Source: Pseudomonadota bacterium (GTDB lineage: Bacteria; Pseudomonadota; Gammaproteobacteria; Steroidobacterales; Woeseiaceae). From it: DNA of 54,079 nt. The notes under the pieces were generated by a model. It made no database searches. It worked only from the letters and a program-made list of their open reading frames with translations, and was not told the origin of the DNA. Position numbers and translations under genes: made by a program. The stretch lies in the NCBI GenBank assembly GCA_022563195.1, contig JADFNV010000020.1:1-54079 (forward strand). Direction: 5' to 3'. Below are positions 25,471-33,720 of this stretch, piece after piece (position 1 is the stretch's first letter; every line of letters begins with the position of its first letter).

Positions 25471-26238
25471 ATGTTGATTGCACCCGATCGAGACAATCTG
25501 CATAAGATTGTCGTGCTCAATCCCAAAGGTGGTTCGGGCAAGACCACTCTCGCTACGAATATTGCGGCTTGTTACGCGACGCGCGGTCCGGCGCCGACAC
25601 TCGTGGACTGTGATCCACAGGGTTTCAGCATGCGCTGGCTCGAGAAGCGGCCCTCACACCTGCCCAGGATTCACGGTATCTCGGCGTGCCAGGAAATGGT
25701 GCGATCTACGGGTACCGTGTATGTGCAGACCGAGCCTGACACCGAAAACCTGATCATCGATATGCCCGCTGGAATCAGTCCGGACGAGTTATTCGATGTC
25801 ACCTACGATGCCGGCAGTATCCTGATACCTGTTCTGCCATCGGACATCGATGTTTTCTGTGCGTCACGTTTCATTGCCGAACTGTTGCTGGTCTCGCAAA
25901 TTGACCGGCGCGATTGTCAATTGGCCGTCGTGCCGAATCGCACGCGGCAAAACACGAAAAGCTACCAGATGCTGATGCGTTTTCTCACCAGTTTGAGAAT
26001 ACCGATCATTTCCGTGCTTCGTGACACACAGAATTTCGTGCACGCTGCTGCTCAGGGCCTCGGCATTCACGAGTTACCGGTCCACAAGACAAAAAAAGAT
26101 GTCGCACAGATGGAATTGATCATCGACTGGCTTGACCAGCGACGAATGCGGCGACTGGATGCCCTCATATCGACCCATTTTGAGCATCTGGAGGGGGCGC
26201 CGATACTCACTCCCTTGCGCGGCAAGGATTTGCGTTAG
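25471..26238 (+). CDS. Orphan ParA/MinD-type P-loop ATPase
   Basis: A 255-residue ParA-like ATPase. The deviant Walker A box KGGSGKTT is at about residues 19-26, the Walker A' aspartate in TLVDCDPQGFSMRW near 47 and the Walker B region in NLIIDMPAGIS near 95. No ParB, chemotaxis or pilus gene is adjacent, so it may be one of the orphan ParA proteins that place cell components. The ATG at 25471 follows a GGAGAGGGGGA stretch; a GTG at 25426 is in frame but adds unconserved residues. The C-terminal ~30 residues are charged and variable. Confidence 0.82.
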   Translation: MLIAPDRDNLHKIVVLNPKGGSGKTTLATNIAACYATRGPAPTLVDCDPQGFSMRWLEKRPSHLPRIHGISACQEMVRSTGTVYVQTEPDTENLIIDMPAGISPDELFDVTYDAGSILIPVLPSDIDVFCASRFIAELLLVSQIDRRDCQLAVVPNRTRQNTKSYQMLMRFLTSLRIPIISVLRDTQNFVHAAAQGLGIHELPVHKTKKDVAQMELIIDWLDQRRMRRLDALISTHFEHLEGAPILTPLRGKDLR

Positions 26239-26289
26239 ATTTTTCGCGGACTCGTGACGTCGAGTCCATTTTAGGCCGAACAGGGCGTA

Positions 26290-26886
26290 TTACATTCCGA
26301 GTGCACGATGCAGGGAATTAATTTGCCTGTTGGATGCTTCAATGATCGGAATCATATCTGCGATGCCGATGTTCAGTCGCCGACTGGCTGATATCTCGTT
26401 CAGGTTGAATTCCATGTCGTCCTCAGCGCGCATGAACATCGAAAACTTCGACGCCATCGTCAGTATGTCGGTGTAGTCGGGCTCGCCGTCATGTTCTCTT
26501 TGGTAATTCCTGTAATCAGCGATCGCGGCTGCTACATAGGTTTCGAATCCCCAGGTGTTCAGGATCTCGTTGCCAATGCGAACGTGCCACTCGTCCATGA
26601 TGTCCATTAGCAGACCGCCATCCGTGAATAATTCGGGTTGTTTTTCGGCTTTGCTGAGAATGTATAACTTGCCAATGCCGTGCATCAGGCCGATCAGCAA
26701 GGCTTCGTCAGGGTTGCGTTTCGTCAGTTGTTTTGCAAGCACGAAGCATAGCGCCGCAACATGCGCGGATTCGTCCCACAATTTATTGAAACAATCTTTA
26801 GCCGCTTTCAAGGTGTAACTGGACTTCGTCTGTACGACGCCGTAGGACATGGCTGTATTTCGAACCATGTTGAATCCGATTCGCAT
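26290..26886 (-). pseudogene. HDOD-domain protein, N-terminally truncated
   Basis: This frame encodes 198 residues beginning MRIGFNMVRNTAMSYG, which is the middle of a normal HDOD domain; the first ~100-140 residues of such proteins are absent. The HD-like core is GLMHGIGKLYILSK. Upstream of 26886 the frame meets a stop (TAA) at once, and the sequence there belongs to another gene remnant on the opposite strand. The break at about 26885 is therefore a deletion or rearrangement joint rather than an internal start. A product could still be made from the ATG, but no ribosome binding site is evident. Confidence 0.7.
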
Positions 26887-27381
26887 TTCGGCTTACGACA
26901 TGCAGGTCAGCGACGCCATTTACGGCAAGTGCCAGCGATACGTGTGTCGGGAGAGGCTCGAATTCATGCTGGATTACGAACAGGCGCTTAATCGACATCG
27001 ATTAACCGATGCGCGCGGCGAGTCGACGTGTTTTTTTTGCGTTCGCGGACACGGTTTCGGCCCGAAATTTCCTGGGCACCAACCAATGGCACGCCTGGAT
27101 GGGAATTCGAATTCAAGCAGCGCCTGGATGGCGGTATTCTCGAAAGCCTCGGGCGATTGTTCAAAGGACAGCTGAAGAATTCGCTGCATCACCTGTTCAA
27201 CTATCTCAAGGATCGCCAATGTATTGTCACACTTGAGGAAATCTCGCATGATTACCTGGACATTCATTCGCCTGAAGTACTCGACATGATTACGAGCGGT
27301 AGTAGTGAATGGAAGGAGATGGTGCCCGAAGGCGTGGCTACGGCAATAGTGGAACGCAAGCTTTTCGGTTTTTCTGGCTAG
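26885..27381 (+). pseudogene. Remnant of a ~480-residue family usually annotated as nicotinate-nucleotide adenylyltransferase
   Basis: Three reading frames carry pieces of one protein. Frame one (from 26885) reads ISAYDMQVSDAIYGK and runs to about 27028; frame two continues VFFAFADTVSARNFLGTNQ after a T8 run at 27031-27038; frame three (from about 27126) gives GGILESLGRLFKGQ and continues to the stop at 27379-27381. Compared with the family, the N-terminus, two frame continuities and a large central part (about 200 residues or more) are gone. I recognise the family from memory of its conserved blocks; its common annotation label is not proof of function. Confidence 0.6.
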
Positions 27382-27399
27382 ATTAGGAGGCAATTGATC

Positions 27400-28680
27400 A
27401 TGAGTGTTTTTGAAATTGGTGCATTTCTTGTCGGGCTTTCCGCTTTTTTTGGATACATCAATCACCAATACCTGCGTCTGCCACACACGATTGGCCTGGT
27501 AATGATCGCACTGATTGCCTCTTTGTCGATCATCCTGCTTGAACTTGTCATTCCGTCCATACATATTTCAGTGCTGGTGACCGACGTACTGCATCAGATT
27601 GATTTTCATGAAACCGTGATGCGGGGCATGTTGAGTTTCCTGTTGTTTGCGGGGGCAATGCACGTCGAATTTTCGGTTTTCAAATCCCGAGCCTACGCAA
27701 TTGGGCTCATGGCCACAATGGGGGTCATGATATCGACGTTCGTTATCGGCTGGACGACATGGGTATTGCTCAACTTCTTCGGTATTGAGATGCCGTTTAT
27801 CTGGGCATTGGTTTTCGGTGCCCTGATCAGCCCCACGGATCCCGTTGCGGTACTCGGTCTGTTCAAGACCGTGGATGTGCCAGAGACACTGGAAGCGAAA
27901 ATGGCCGGCGAGTCCTTACTGAATGACGGCGTCGGTGTCGTCGTATTCACTGTCGTCGTCGCCATTGCTGTCGGTCAGGGCGCTCACGGTGGAGAAATTG
28001 GCGCTTTAGACGTTGCGGAGTTATTCGCCCTTGAGGCAGTCGGCGGGGTCGTTTTGGGTCTCATCGCCGGGTACGCCGGATATCGTGCGATGTACTACAT
28101 CGACGAACACAATCTCGAGGTTCTGATCACACTGGCGGTTGTGATGGTCACCTATGCGGTGGCTATGCGGCTGCATATGAGCGGACCCCTTGCAATGGTG
28201 GTTGCCGGGCTGTTTATTGGCAACAAGGGATTATCTTTGGCGGTGAGCGACAACACTCGTGACTATTTGAAAAAATTCTGGTCTCTCATCGACGAAATAC
28301 TGAATTCAATATTATTCCTGCTGATAGGCCTGGAAGTGCTGGTGATCGCCAAGCAGGCTGACCACTTCGGCGTCGCACTCTTGATAATTCCCGTAACCCT
28401 GGCGGCACGCTGGATCAGCGTCTTTATTCCGATATCGATATTGGCGCGTTGGAAGTCCTTTACGAAAGGTGCAATTCCGATATTGACTTGGGGCGGCCTA
28501 CGCGGTGGAATCGCAGTGGCACTGGCGCTCTCGCTGCCGGCAAACGAGTATAAAGCGACGATTTTGACGATCACTTATGCCGTGGTTCTGTTCTCGATTA
28601 TTGTTCAGGGCCTGACGATCAAACCGCTGGTTGACCACCTGCTTTCTGACAAATCTGTCAAAGAATCATCAGGAATGTAG
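27400..28680 (+). CDS. NhaP-type Na+/H+ (cation/proton) antiporter, CPA1 family
   Basis: A 426-residue membrane protein with about 12-13 hydrophobic segments. The CPA1 signature is ALISPTDPVAVLGLFK followed by AGESLLNDGVGVVVF, which holds the conserved Asn-Asp pair of the ion site; the GGLRGGIAVALALSLP motif is near residue 365. ATG 27400 is chosen because AGGAGG lies 9 bp upstream; a TTG at 27394 is too close to that site. It probably exchanges Na+ or K+ for protons at the inner membrane. The length is as expected for bacterial NhaP. Confidence 0.92.
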   Translation: MSVFEIGAFLVGLSAFFGYINHQYLRLPHTIGLVMIALIASLSIILLELVIPSIHISVLVTDVLHQIDFHETVMRGMLSFLLFAGAMHVEFSVFKSRAYAIGLMATMGVMISTFVIGWTTWVLLNFFGIEMPFIWALVFGALISPTDPVAVLGLFKTVDVPETLEAKMAGESLLNDGVGVVVFTVVVAIAVGQGAHGGEIGALDVAELFALEAVGGVVLGLIAGYAGYRAMYYIDEHNLEVLITLAVVMVTYAVAMRLHMSGPLAMVVAGLFIGNKGLSLAVSDNTRDYLKKFWSLIDEILNSILFLLIGLEVLVIAKQADHFGVALLIIPVTLAARWISVFIPISILARWKSFTKGAIPILTWGGLRGGIAVALALSLPANEYKATILTITYAVVLFSIIVQGLTIKPLVDHLLSDKSVKESSGM

Positions 28681-28863
28681 CATTAACACCGGGACTTCAG
28701 CCCGCCGCAACATAAATTCTGTCACACCGCCAAACAGTCGTTACTACTTTCATACCGTAGTCTGTGGCGATCCGGTCCAGCAAGTCGTAGGCAGCGCCGC
28801 TGTAACCGGGTGCTTTAACATAATTCGCTACAGAATTTTCGCTTTCGTGCCGTTAACTCCTGA

Positions 28864-29669
28864 ATGAATAATCGTCGCAGCCATTATCAGGTTCTGCATG
28901 TGCAGCCCGACGCACCAGCAGAATCAGGTGTCGTGGAAAGTTTTTGGGCTGACGTGCGCCTGAGAACTGAGAAGGTCGATCAAGACAATGCACTTGACGA
29001 TGCAACGGCGACGACATTGCGAGTCCGCATCGGCTTCGAATCTAGAATGTACGCAGACTTTCAGTTCTTGCTCGAAGCTGAAAATATATCGGCACTTGTA
29101 AACGACTACAACAGTACCACCAATGGTGAGATGCAATATTCTGTCGTTGCAGATCCGGAGGGCACTGAAGTCAATCGCGTTTTTGTGAGTTACACCGGTA
29201 TAGCCGACACGGTAGCAGCTGTCGGACGGCAGAAGATCATCCTGGATGACGCTCGTCACATTGGCAATGTCGGTTGGTGACAGAATGAGCAAACATTCGA
29301 TAGCCTGACTGTAGTTAATTCATCCTTGCAGGATACGACGATCAAATTCGCTTATATCGACAAGGTACTGCGAATTTTCGGGCCGGACTAAAAGCCTTCG
29401 ATAATTTTGATCTGAAGTATGGACTGGAGATTGCAGATCAGCAGGACTATCGGGACGGCTCTGCAGTAATTGATGCGGGCTATTATCACGTAACGCTTGG
29501 GGCAGCATTCGAAGCGATCGATGTGGGTGTCGGTTACGAAAATCTCGGCGGCGATGGAGCCTACGGATTTCAAACACCGCTCGCGACCGGGCACGCATTT
29601 AATGGTTGGGCCGATCAGCACGGCGTCGATACCACGAAATATTGGCTTTTCGGTCAGTTCAAGTACTGA
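28864..29669 (+). pseudogene. Alginate-export-type outer-membrane porin, disrupted
   Basis: A beta-barrel protein in pieces. The first part (28864-29280) reads VRLRTEKVDQDNALDDATAT and GNVGW, then stops at TGA 29278-29280 where the family continues with R-Q-N-E-Q; a CGA to TGA change would explain it. The same frame goes on (QNEQTFDSLTVVNSS) to a second stop near 29390. A shifted frame then carries the C-terminal strands (NFDLKYGLEIADQQDYR to a final aromatic residue GQFKY before TGA 29667-29669). The middle of the barrel and a proper signal peptide are missing. Confidence 0.75.
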
Positions 29670-29768
29670 GCAAAAGAAAAGTCCCGCATTATTTGCAATC
29701 GCACTCGCGATTCATTATCAATACACATTGACGACGTCCGGACTGACTACGGCGGAGGATTGATAACA

Positions 29769-30410
29769 ATGAAACTCTACTACAACCCCATATCCACCTA
29801 TTCGCAGAAAGTGCTGATCGCATTTTATGAGAAAGAACTCGACTTCGATCCCGAAATCATCGACCTGATGAATCCGGATGCTGGTGAGAAATATCGCGAC
29901 GTCTATCCGATGGGCAAAGTCCCGTGTCTGCAGCTCGATGATGGCCACATCATTCCCGAATCGAGCATCATCGTCGAATACATAGATCCGCTGGCGACAC
30001 CGACCTTAATTAAAGGCGACGCAGACGAGACGCGCAGGATTCGCTTCAAGGACCGCATGTTCGATCTTTATCTGAACGACGCAGTGGTAACCCTGCTATT
30101 CCAGGGAATGAAGCCCGACAGCGAGCAGGATCCTGAACGTATTGAAAAAGCCAAATTCCATATAGCCACGACGTACAGCTTTATGGAGAATGAGTTTGCC
30201 AACCAGCCCTACGCGAATGGCGAGGAATTCATGATGTCAGATTGTTCTGCGGCGCCGGGACTGTTCTATGCCGAAAATATTGCGCCTTTCGCAGAGCATA
30301 AGAACATTTCTGCATACTGGGAGCGACTGAAATCGCGGCCTTCCATACAGCGAGTGCATGAAGAAGCCGCCCCGATCCTGGCCGCGTTTATGGCTCAGAG
30401 CGCGGGCTGA
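29769..30410 (+). CDS. Glutathione S-transferase family protein
   Basis: A 213-residue GST. The N-terminal thioredoxin-like domain (residues 1-78) has YYNPISTYSQKVLIAFYEKE, with Ser/Tyr available as the catalytic residue, the cis-proline in GKVPCLQLDDG and the ESSIIVEYID segment. An all-helical C-terminal domain follows. GGAGGAT lies 8 bp before ATG 29769, so this start is preferred to the TTG at 29760. Substrate unknown. The next gene starts 11 bp after the stop. Confidence 0.9.
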   Translation: MKLYYNPISTYSQKVLIAFYEKELDFDPEIIDLMNPDAGEKYRDVYPMGKVPCLQLDDGHIIPESSIIVEYIDPLATPTLIKGDADETRRIRFKDRMFDLYLNDAVVTLLFQGMKPDSEQDPERIEKAKFHIATTYSFMENEFANQPYANGEEFMMSDCSAAPGLFYAENIAPFAEHKNISAYWERLKSRPSIQRVHEEAAPILAAFMAQSAG

Positions 30411-30421
30411 ACTCGACGCAG

Positions 30422-30997
30422 ATGCGACATCGGCGACCCTTATTAATAGACGGCTTCGCGACGCTGGTCGTGTATGGCTTCCTCAATGGCGCCGGTGCGC
30501 AATCTGCGAAGACTGAACATACTTTTAAACTCGATGACGTCGATAGCCGACCAGCGGCAAGCCTTCAGGATGTTACGTGGCTTGTCGGTTCCTGGGCGGG
30601 TGAAGCGTTTGGCAGTACCTTCGAGGAAGTCTGGAACCCGCCATCAGCCGGTTCTATGCAGGGTATGTGGAAACTGCTGGACGACGACGAGGTTGTATTC
30701 TACGAACTCATGCTACTGGTTGAGGAAGAAGGCAGCCTCAGCCTCAAGGTAAAACACTTCAATGCGGATTTTACGGCCTGGGAAGACAAGCAGGACTACG
30801 TCAGGTTTCGGCTGGTGAAATTGGACGAAAACGCCGTGCACTTTTCAGGCTTGAGCTTTTACCGCATCGACGACAACGAAATTCATGCGTTCATCACGAT
30901 GCACCATGAAGGCACGGTTCGCGAAGAAAAGCTGGTTTACCGTCGCCGTGACGAGCAGGCTGAACCTGTAAGATCCAAGGCGTCCCATATGCCCTGA
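30422..30997 (+). CDS. Secreted DUF6265-type protein, function unknown
   Basis: A 191-residue protein with a basic, hydrophobic N-terminus (about residues 1-26, ending near GAGAQS) that reads as a signal peptide. The core begins LQDVTWLVGSWAGEAFGSTFEEVWNPP, the hallmark of DUF6265, a small lipocalin-like barrel family; the strand FRLVKLDENAVHFSGLSFYR also fits. Biochemical role is unknown. It lies 11 bp after the GST and may be cotranscribed with it. Confidence 0.75.
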   Translation: MRHRRPLLIDGFATLVVYGFLNGAGAQSAKTEHTFKLDDVDSRPAASLQDVTWLVGSWAGEAFGSTFEEVWNPPSAGSMQGMWKLLDDDEVVFYELMLLVEEEGSLSLKVKHFNADFTAWEDKQDYVRFRLVKLDENAVHFSGLSFYRIDDNEIHAFITMHHEGTVREEKLVYRRRDEQAEPVRSKASHMP

Positions 30998-31022
30998 GAC
31001 GGGCAGCGCGGCCCAGGAATCA

Positions 31023-31817
31023 GTGATTCCAGCTACAATCCCTGTATACTACTGGGCCGTCTCTGGAAATAATAATAACAAAGTGATCACCGTTGATGCC
31101 GATATAGGTAGTAGTATTGAGCGCGCTCATTACGCACTAGTTCCCGCCCACGATTTTCTGTTTACACCCGCTATGCAAGAGTCCATTGAAGCCTTCCGGC
31201 TCGATTGGGAGCATCTCGAAGCAGATCCCTACATGGCTGATGGCGGAAAATACCGATTCAGACGGTACGGGCTGTTTCGGCTGTCGGCAACGACGGGTGA
31301 GCTAAGCTCCATTGCCGGCGCGTCCTTCTATCAAAGCGCCAAAATCAACCCTCTCAATGGTGGCCAACCCCGACATTTTGCGCCACTAACCGCCGATATC
31401 GTCAGTAATGCGTTCCTGCGCGAAGTCATATTGTTTGACTTTGCTCAGCTGACTGCGAATAAGCACATCGATGACGACTGGCTCATCGGCGTGCATCAGA
31501 TCCGCATACTCGCTGCGGACGGGATCCCTGGTAATCCCACACCCGAGGGCACTCATCGTGATGATGAGAACTTTACAGCGCAACACCTGATCGGTCGCCA
31601 CAACATCAGTGGCGGTATCAACTACTTTTATGGCAACGGACCGGCGCCGACGGAATGTCCGCAAGTCGTTTGGGAGCAGCAAGTTTACTTTGACTCGTAT
31701 TATTTTGACCGCTCGCTTTGGCATAGCGTCTCGCCGATCGTCTTGGGCGATGGCGATGGCGACGGGTATCGAGATGTTCTCCTCATCGATTTCGTAGAAT
31801 CATCCAAACTTAACTAG
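31023..31817 (+). CDS. 2-oxoglutarate/Fe(II) dioxygenase of the amino-acid hydroxylase (isoleucine 4-hydroxylase-like) family
   Basis: A 264-residue protein. The central part matches the 2OG-Fe dioxygenase group that includes L-isoleucine 4-hydroxylase: GVHQIRI, then the iron facial triad as His-Arg-Asp in THRDDENF and a distal histidine in RSLWHSVSPI; the GRHNISGG strand is also typical. Family reaction: hydroxylation of a free amino acid with 2-oxoglutarate and O2, giving succinate and CO2. GTG 31023 has AGGA 5 bp upstream; a GTG at 31083, after an odd Asn-rich stretch, is an alternative closer to the family's start. The stop directly abuts the ATG of a homoserine-kinase-like gene, suggesting that a hydroxylated amino acid is the shared metabolite. 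Confidence 0.75.
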   Translation: MIPATIPVYYWAVSGNNNNKVITVDADIGSSIERAHYALVPAHDFLFTPAMQESIEAFRLDWEHLEADPYMADGGKYRFRRYGLFRLSATTGELSSIAGASFYQSAKINPLNGGQPRHFAPLTADIVSNAFLREVILFDFAQLTANKHIDDDWLIGVHQIRILAADGIPGNPTPEGTHRDDENFTAQHLIGRHNISGGINYFYGNGPAPTECPQVVWEQQVYFDSYYFDRSLWHSVSPIVLGDGDGDGYRDVLLIDFVESSKLN

Positions 31818-32756
31818 ATGGCGCGATATGCTCGTCTGGACAGGTCCGCGGTCGAGAGTCTCGCGCGTCGCTTCGGCATCGATGACATTACGGCATTCTC
31901 CATCATGGACGGCGGCATGGAGAACACCAGCTATTGTGTTACGACGAGTTCGGCAAAGTACGTGCTGACCCTTTGGGATCAGAAATCGTTAGCGCAGGCG
32001 TCTCAACTTGCGAGTCTATTGGTGTACTTGACGGCGCGAGGTATTCGTACCTCACGTGTGGTTGTGCCGCCCACAGGGCCCATCGTCATGGTGCACAATG
32101 ACAAGCCTGTCATGATGAAGCAGTACGTCGAAGGGGACGTAACATCTGCTTTGAGCGACAAGCTGCTGTTGCAGTTGGGCGAGGAAATGGCTCGATTGCA
32201 TGAGATTCCCGCGCCGTCCAACATACCTCGACTGTTTCCCTACGGTCGCAGTTTTTTCCACGAGGTGATCGACTGCAAGCTTGACCATGTTTATATCGAC
32301 TGGCTGGCGGAGAAGATCGGTTACTTGCGCGAACACCTTCCTGCGCATTTGCCGATGGCGCTGATTCACGGTGACGTATTTTTCAATAATGTGATTGTCC
32401 AGGGAGATCGACTCATGGCAATCATCGATTTCGAAGAAGCTTGCCATTACTACCGCGGTTTTGACCTGGGCATGATGATCGTCGGCACCTGTCGTGATCG
32501 TAACGGCATTTGCTTCGATAAAGCGGCACGAATCATTCGCGGCTACGAAAAAGAGACCAATGTTCCGTCACTGGAACGGAAGACGCTGAAGACCTTTACA
32601 ATCTATGCCGCCGTCGCCACATCGTTCTGGCGATTCAGGCAATATCATCTGCGCAGGCCCGAGCCGGAGCTTCATGAAAGGCACGTTGAAATGCAGTCGC
32701 TTGCCGATATCCTGTCCGACTGCCCGGATTCGAGTTTCACACAGTTGTTCGGCTAG
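31818..32756 (+). CDS. Homoserine kinase-like protein (APH-fold, ThrB type II)
   Basis: A 312-residue aminoglycoside-phosphotransferase-fold kinase similar to the type II homoserine kinases of Proteobacteria. The N-lobe has GGMENTSYCVTTSSAKYVLTL (residues ~32-52), the catalytic loop is ALIHGDVFFNNV and the metal motif is AIIDFEEACHYYRGFDLG. Start ATG follows the previous stop without a gap. It may be the cell's ThrB, but thrA/thrC are not near. The adjacency to an amino-acid hydroxylase opens the alternative that it phosphorylates a hydroxy-amino acid made next door. Confidence 0.85.
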   Translation: MARYARLDRSAVESLARRFGIDDITAFSIMDGGMENTSYCVTTSSAKYVLTLWDQKSLAQASQLASLLVYLTARGIRTSRVVVPPTGPIVMVHNDKPVMMKQYVEGDVTSALSDKLLLQLGEEMARLHEIPAPSNIPRLFPYGRSFFHEVIDCKLDHVYIDWLAEKIGYLREHLPAHLPMALIHGDVFFNNVIVQGDRLMAIIDFEEACHYYRGFDLGMMIVGTCRDRNGICFDKAARIIRGYEKETNVPSLERKTLKTFTIYAAVATSFWRFRQYHLRRPEPELHERHVEMQSLADILSDCPDSSFTQLFG

Positions 32757-32784
32757 AATACGTGAATAACGCAGGGATCGTTTG

Positions 32785-33720
32785 ATGATACGAGTTGCGT
32801 CTCTAAGCCGAACCTATGGCGATTTGACCGCGGTCGACCAGGTCTCCTTCGAGATCGGCACGGGGGAAATCGTCGGGCTGCTTGGCCACAATGGTGCAGG
32901 CAAGACGACGATCATGAAGATGCTGACCGGCTACCTGGAACCCACGGGTGGTTTAATCGAGATAGATGGCCTGGATATCAGCGTCGAGCGCGAGGCCGTT
33001 CAGCAACGCATAGGTTACCTGCCGGAAAACGACCCTCTTTATTATGAAATGACAGTGATCGACTACCTCGATTACGCCGCCACGCTGCACGGTGTTCCGG
33101 ATGCCGAAAGAAACGATCGGATTCGCGATGCCATTGCCCGGACAGAACTCTCATCCAGGGCAACGGACATCATTGGCACACTCTCGCGGGGTTTTTGTCA
33201 GCGCGTCGGAGTGGCGCAGACGATCCTGCACAAACCGCGCGTGCTCATTCTCGACGAGCCCACCAACGGCCTGGATCCCACCCAGGTACAGCATATGCGG
33301 GACCTGATCCGCTCACTGGCGAAACACGCCACCATCATCCTTTCGACGCATATCCTGCAGGAGGTCCAGGCAATCTGCAGTCGTGCAATCATCATCCACA
33401 ATGGCCGCAAGGTGCTGGACTCCACCATGGACGAGCTATTGGCCGGCGAGCGCCTGGTGGTGACCGTCGATGCTGAACCGGCGCGCGCGCTCGAACCATT
33501 CAAATCAGTAGACGGTGTTGAGTCGGTGCAACCGATGGCGCCGGAGGGGCCGGGGCACCGCTTTTGCTTGAGCCTGGGCAGTGATGGCGATCCGGCGGCC
33601 GTAGCGCCCATCGTTGCCAGCCTGGTTGCGAGCCAGGGATGGATGCTTTACGCCTTGCAGCCCGAGCGCCGCAACCTGGAACAGATCTTCAGCGAAATCT
33701 CGGCCAAGGTGCAGACGTGA
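32785..33720 (+). CDS. ABC transporter ATPase, GldA-like
   Basis: A 311-residue ABC ATPase. Walker A is GHNGAGKTT at about residues 34-42, the signature is LSRGFCQRV (the LS-[RK]-G form of GldA-like exporters) and Walker B is VLILDEPTNGLDP. A C-terminal extension of ~90 residues after the H-loop is standard for this branch. ATG 32785 is used rather than TTG 32782. The stop overlaps the GTG of the permease gene (GTGA). Together with the next two genes it forms an ABC system related to the Bacteroidetes gliding components GldA/F/G, whose role in Proteobacteria is unknown. Confidence 0.92.
   Translation: MIRVASLSRTYGDLTAVDQVSFEIGTGEIVGLLGHNGAGKTTIMKMLTGYLEPTGGLIEIDGLDISVEREAVQQRIGYLPENDPLYYEMTVIDYLDYAATLHGVPDAERNDRIRDAIARTELSSRATDIIGTLSRGFCQRVGVAQTILHKPRVLILDEPTNGLDPTQVQHMRDLIRSLAKHATIILSTHILQEVQAICSRAIIIHNGRKVLDSTMDELLAGERLVVTVDAEPARALEPFKSVDGVESVQPMAPEGPGHRFCLSLGSDGDPAAVAPIVASLVASQGWMLYALQPERRNLEQIFSEISAKVQT

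Noticed and set aside
26974..27564. Minus-strand frame of ~196 codons upstream of the HDOD remnant, at first considered as its missing N-terminus
   Set aside because: Its sequence is the reverse of a plus-strand pseudogene and of the antiporter start; no HDOD N-terminal motif is present.
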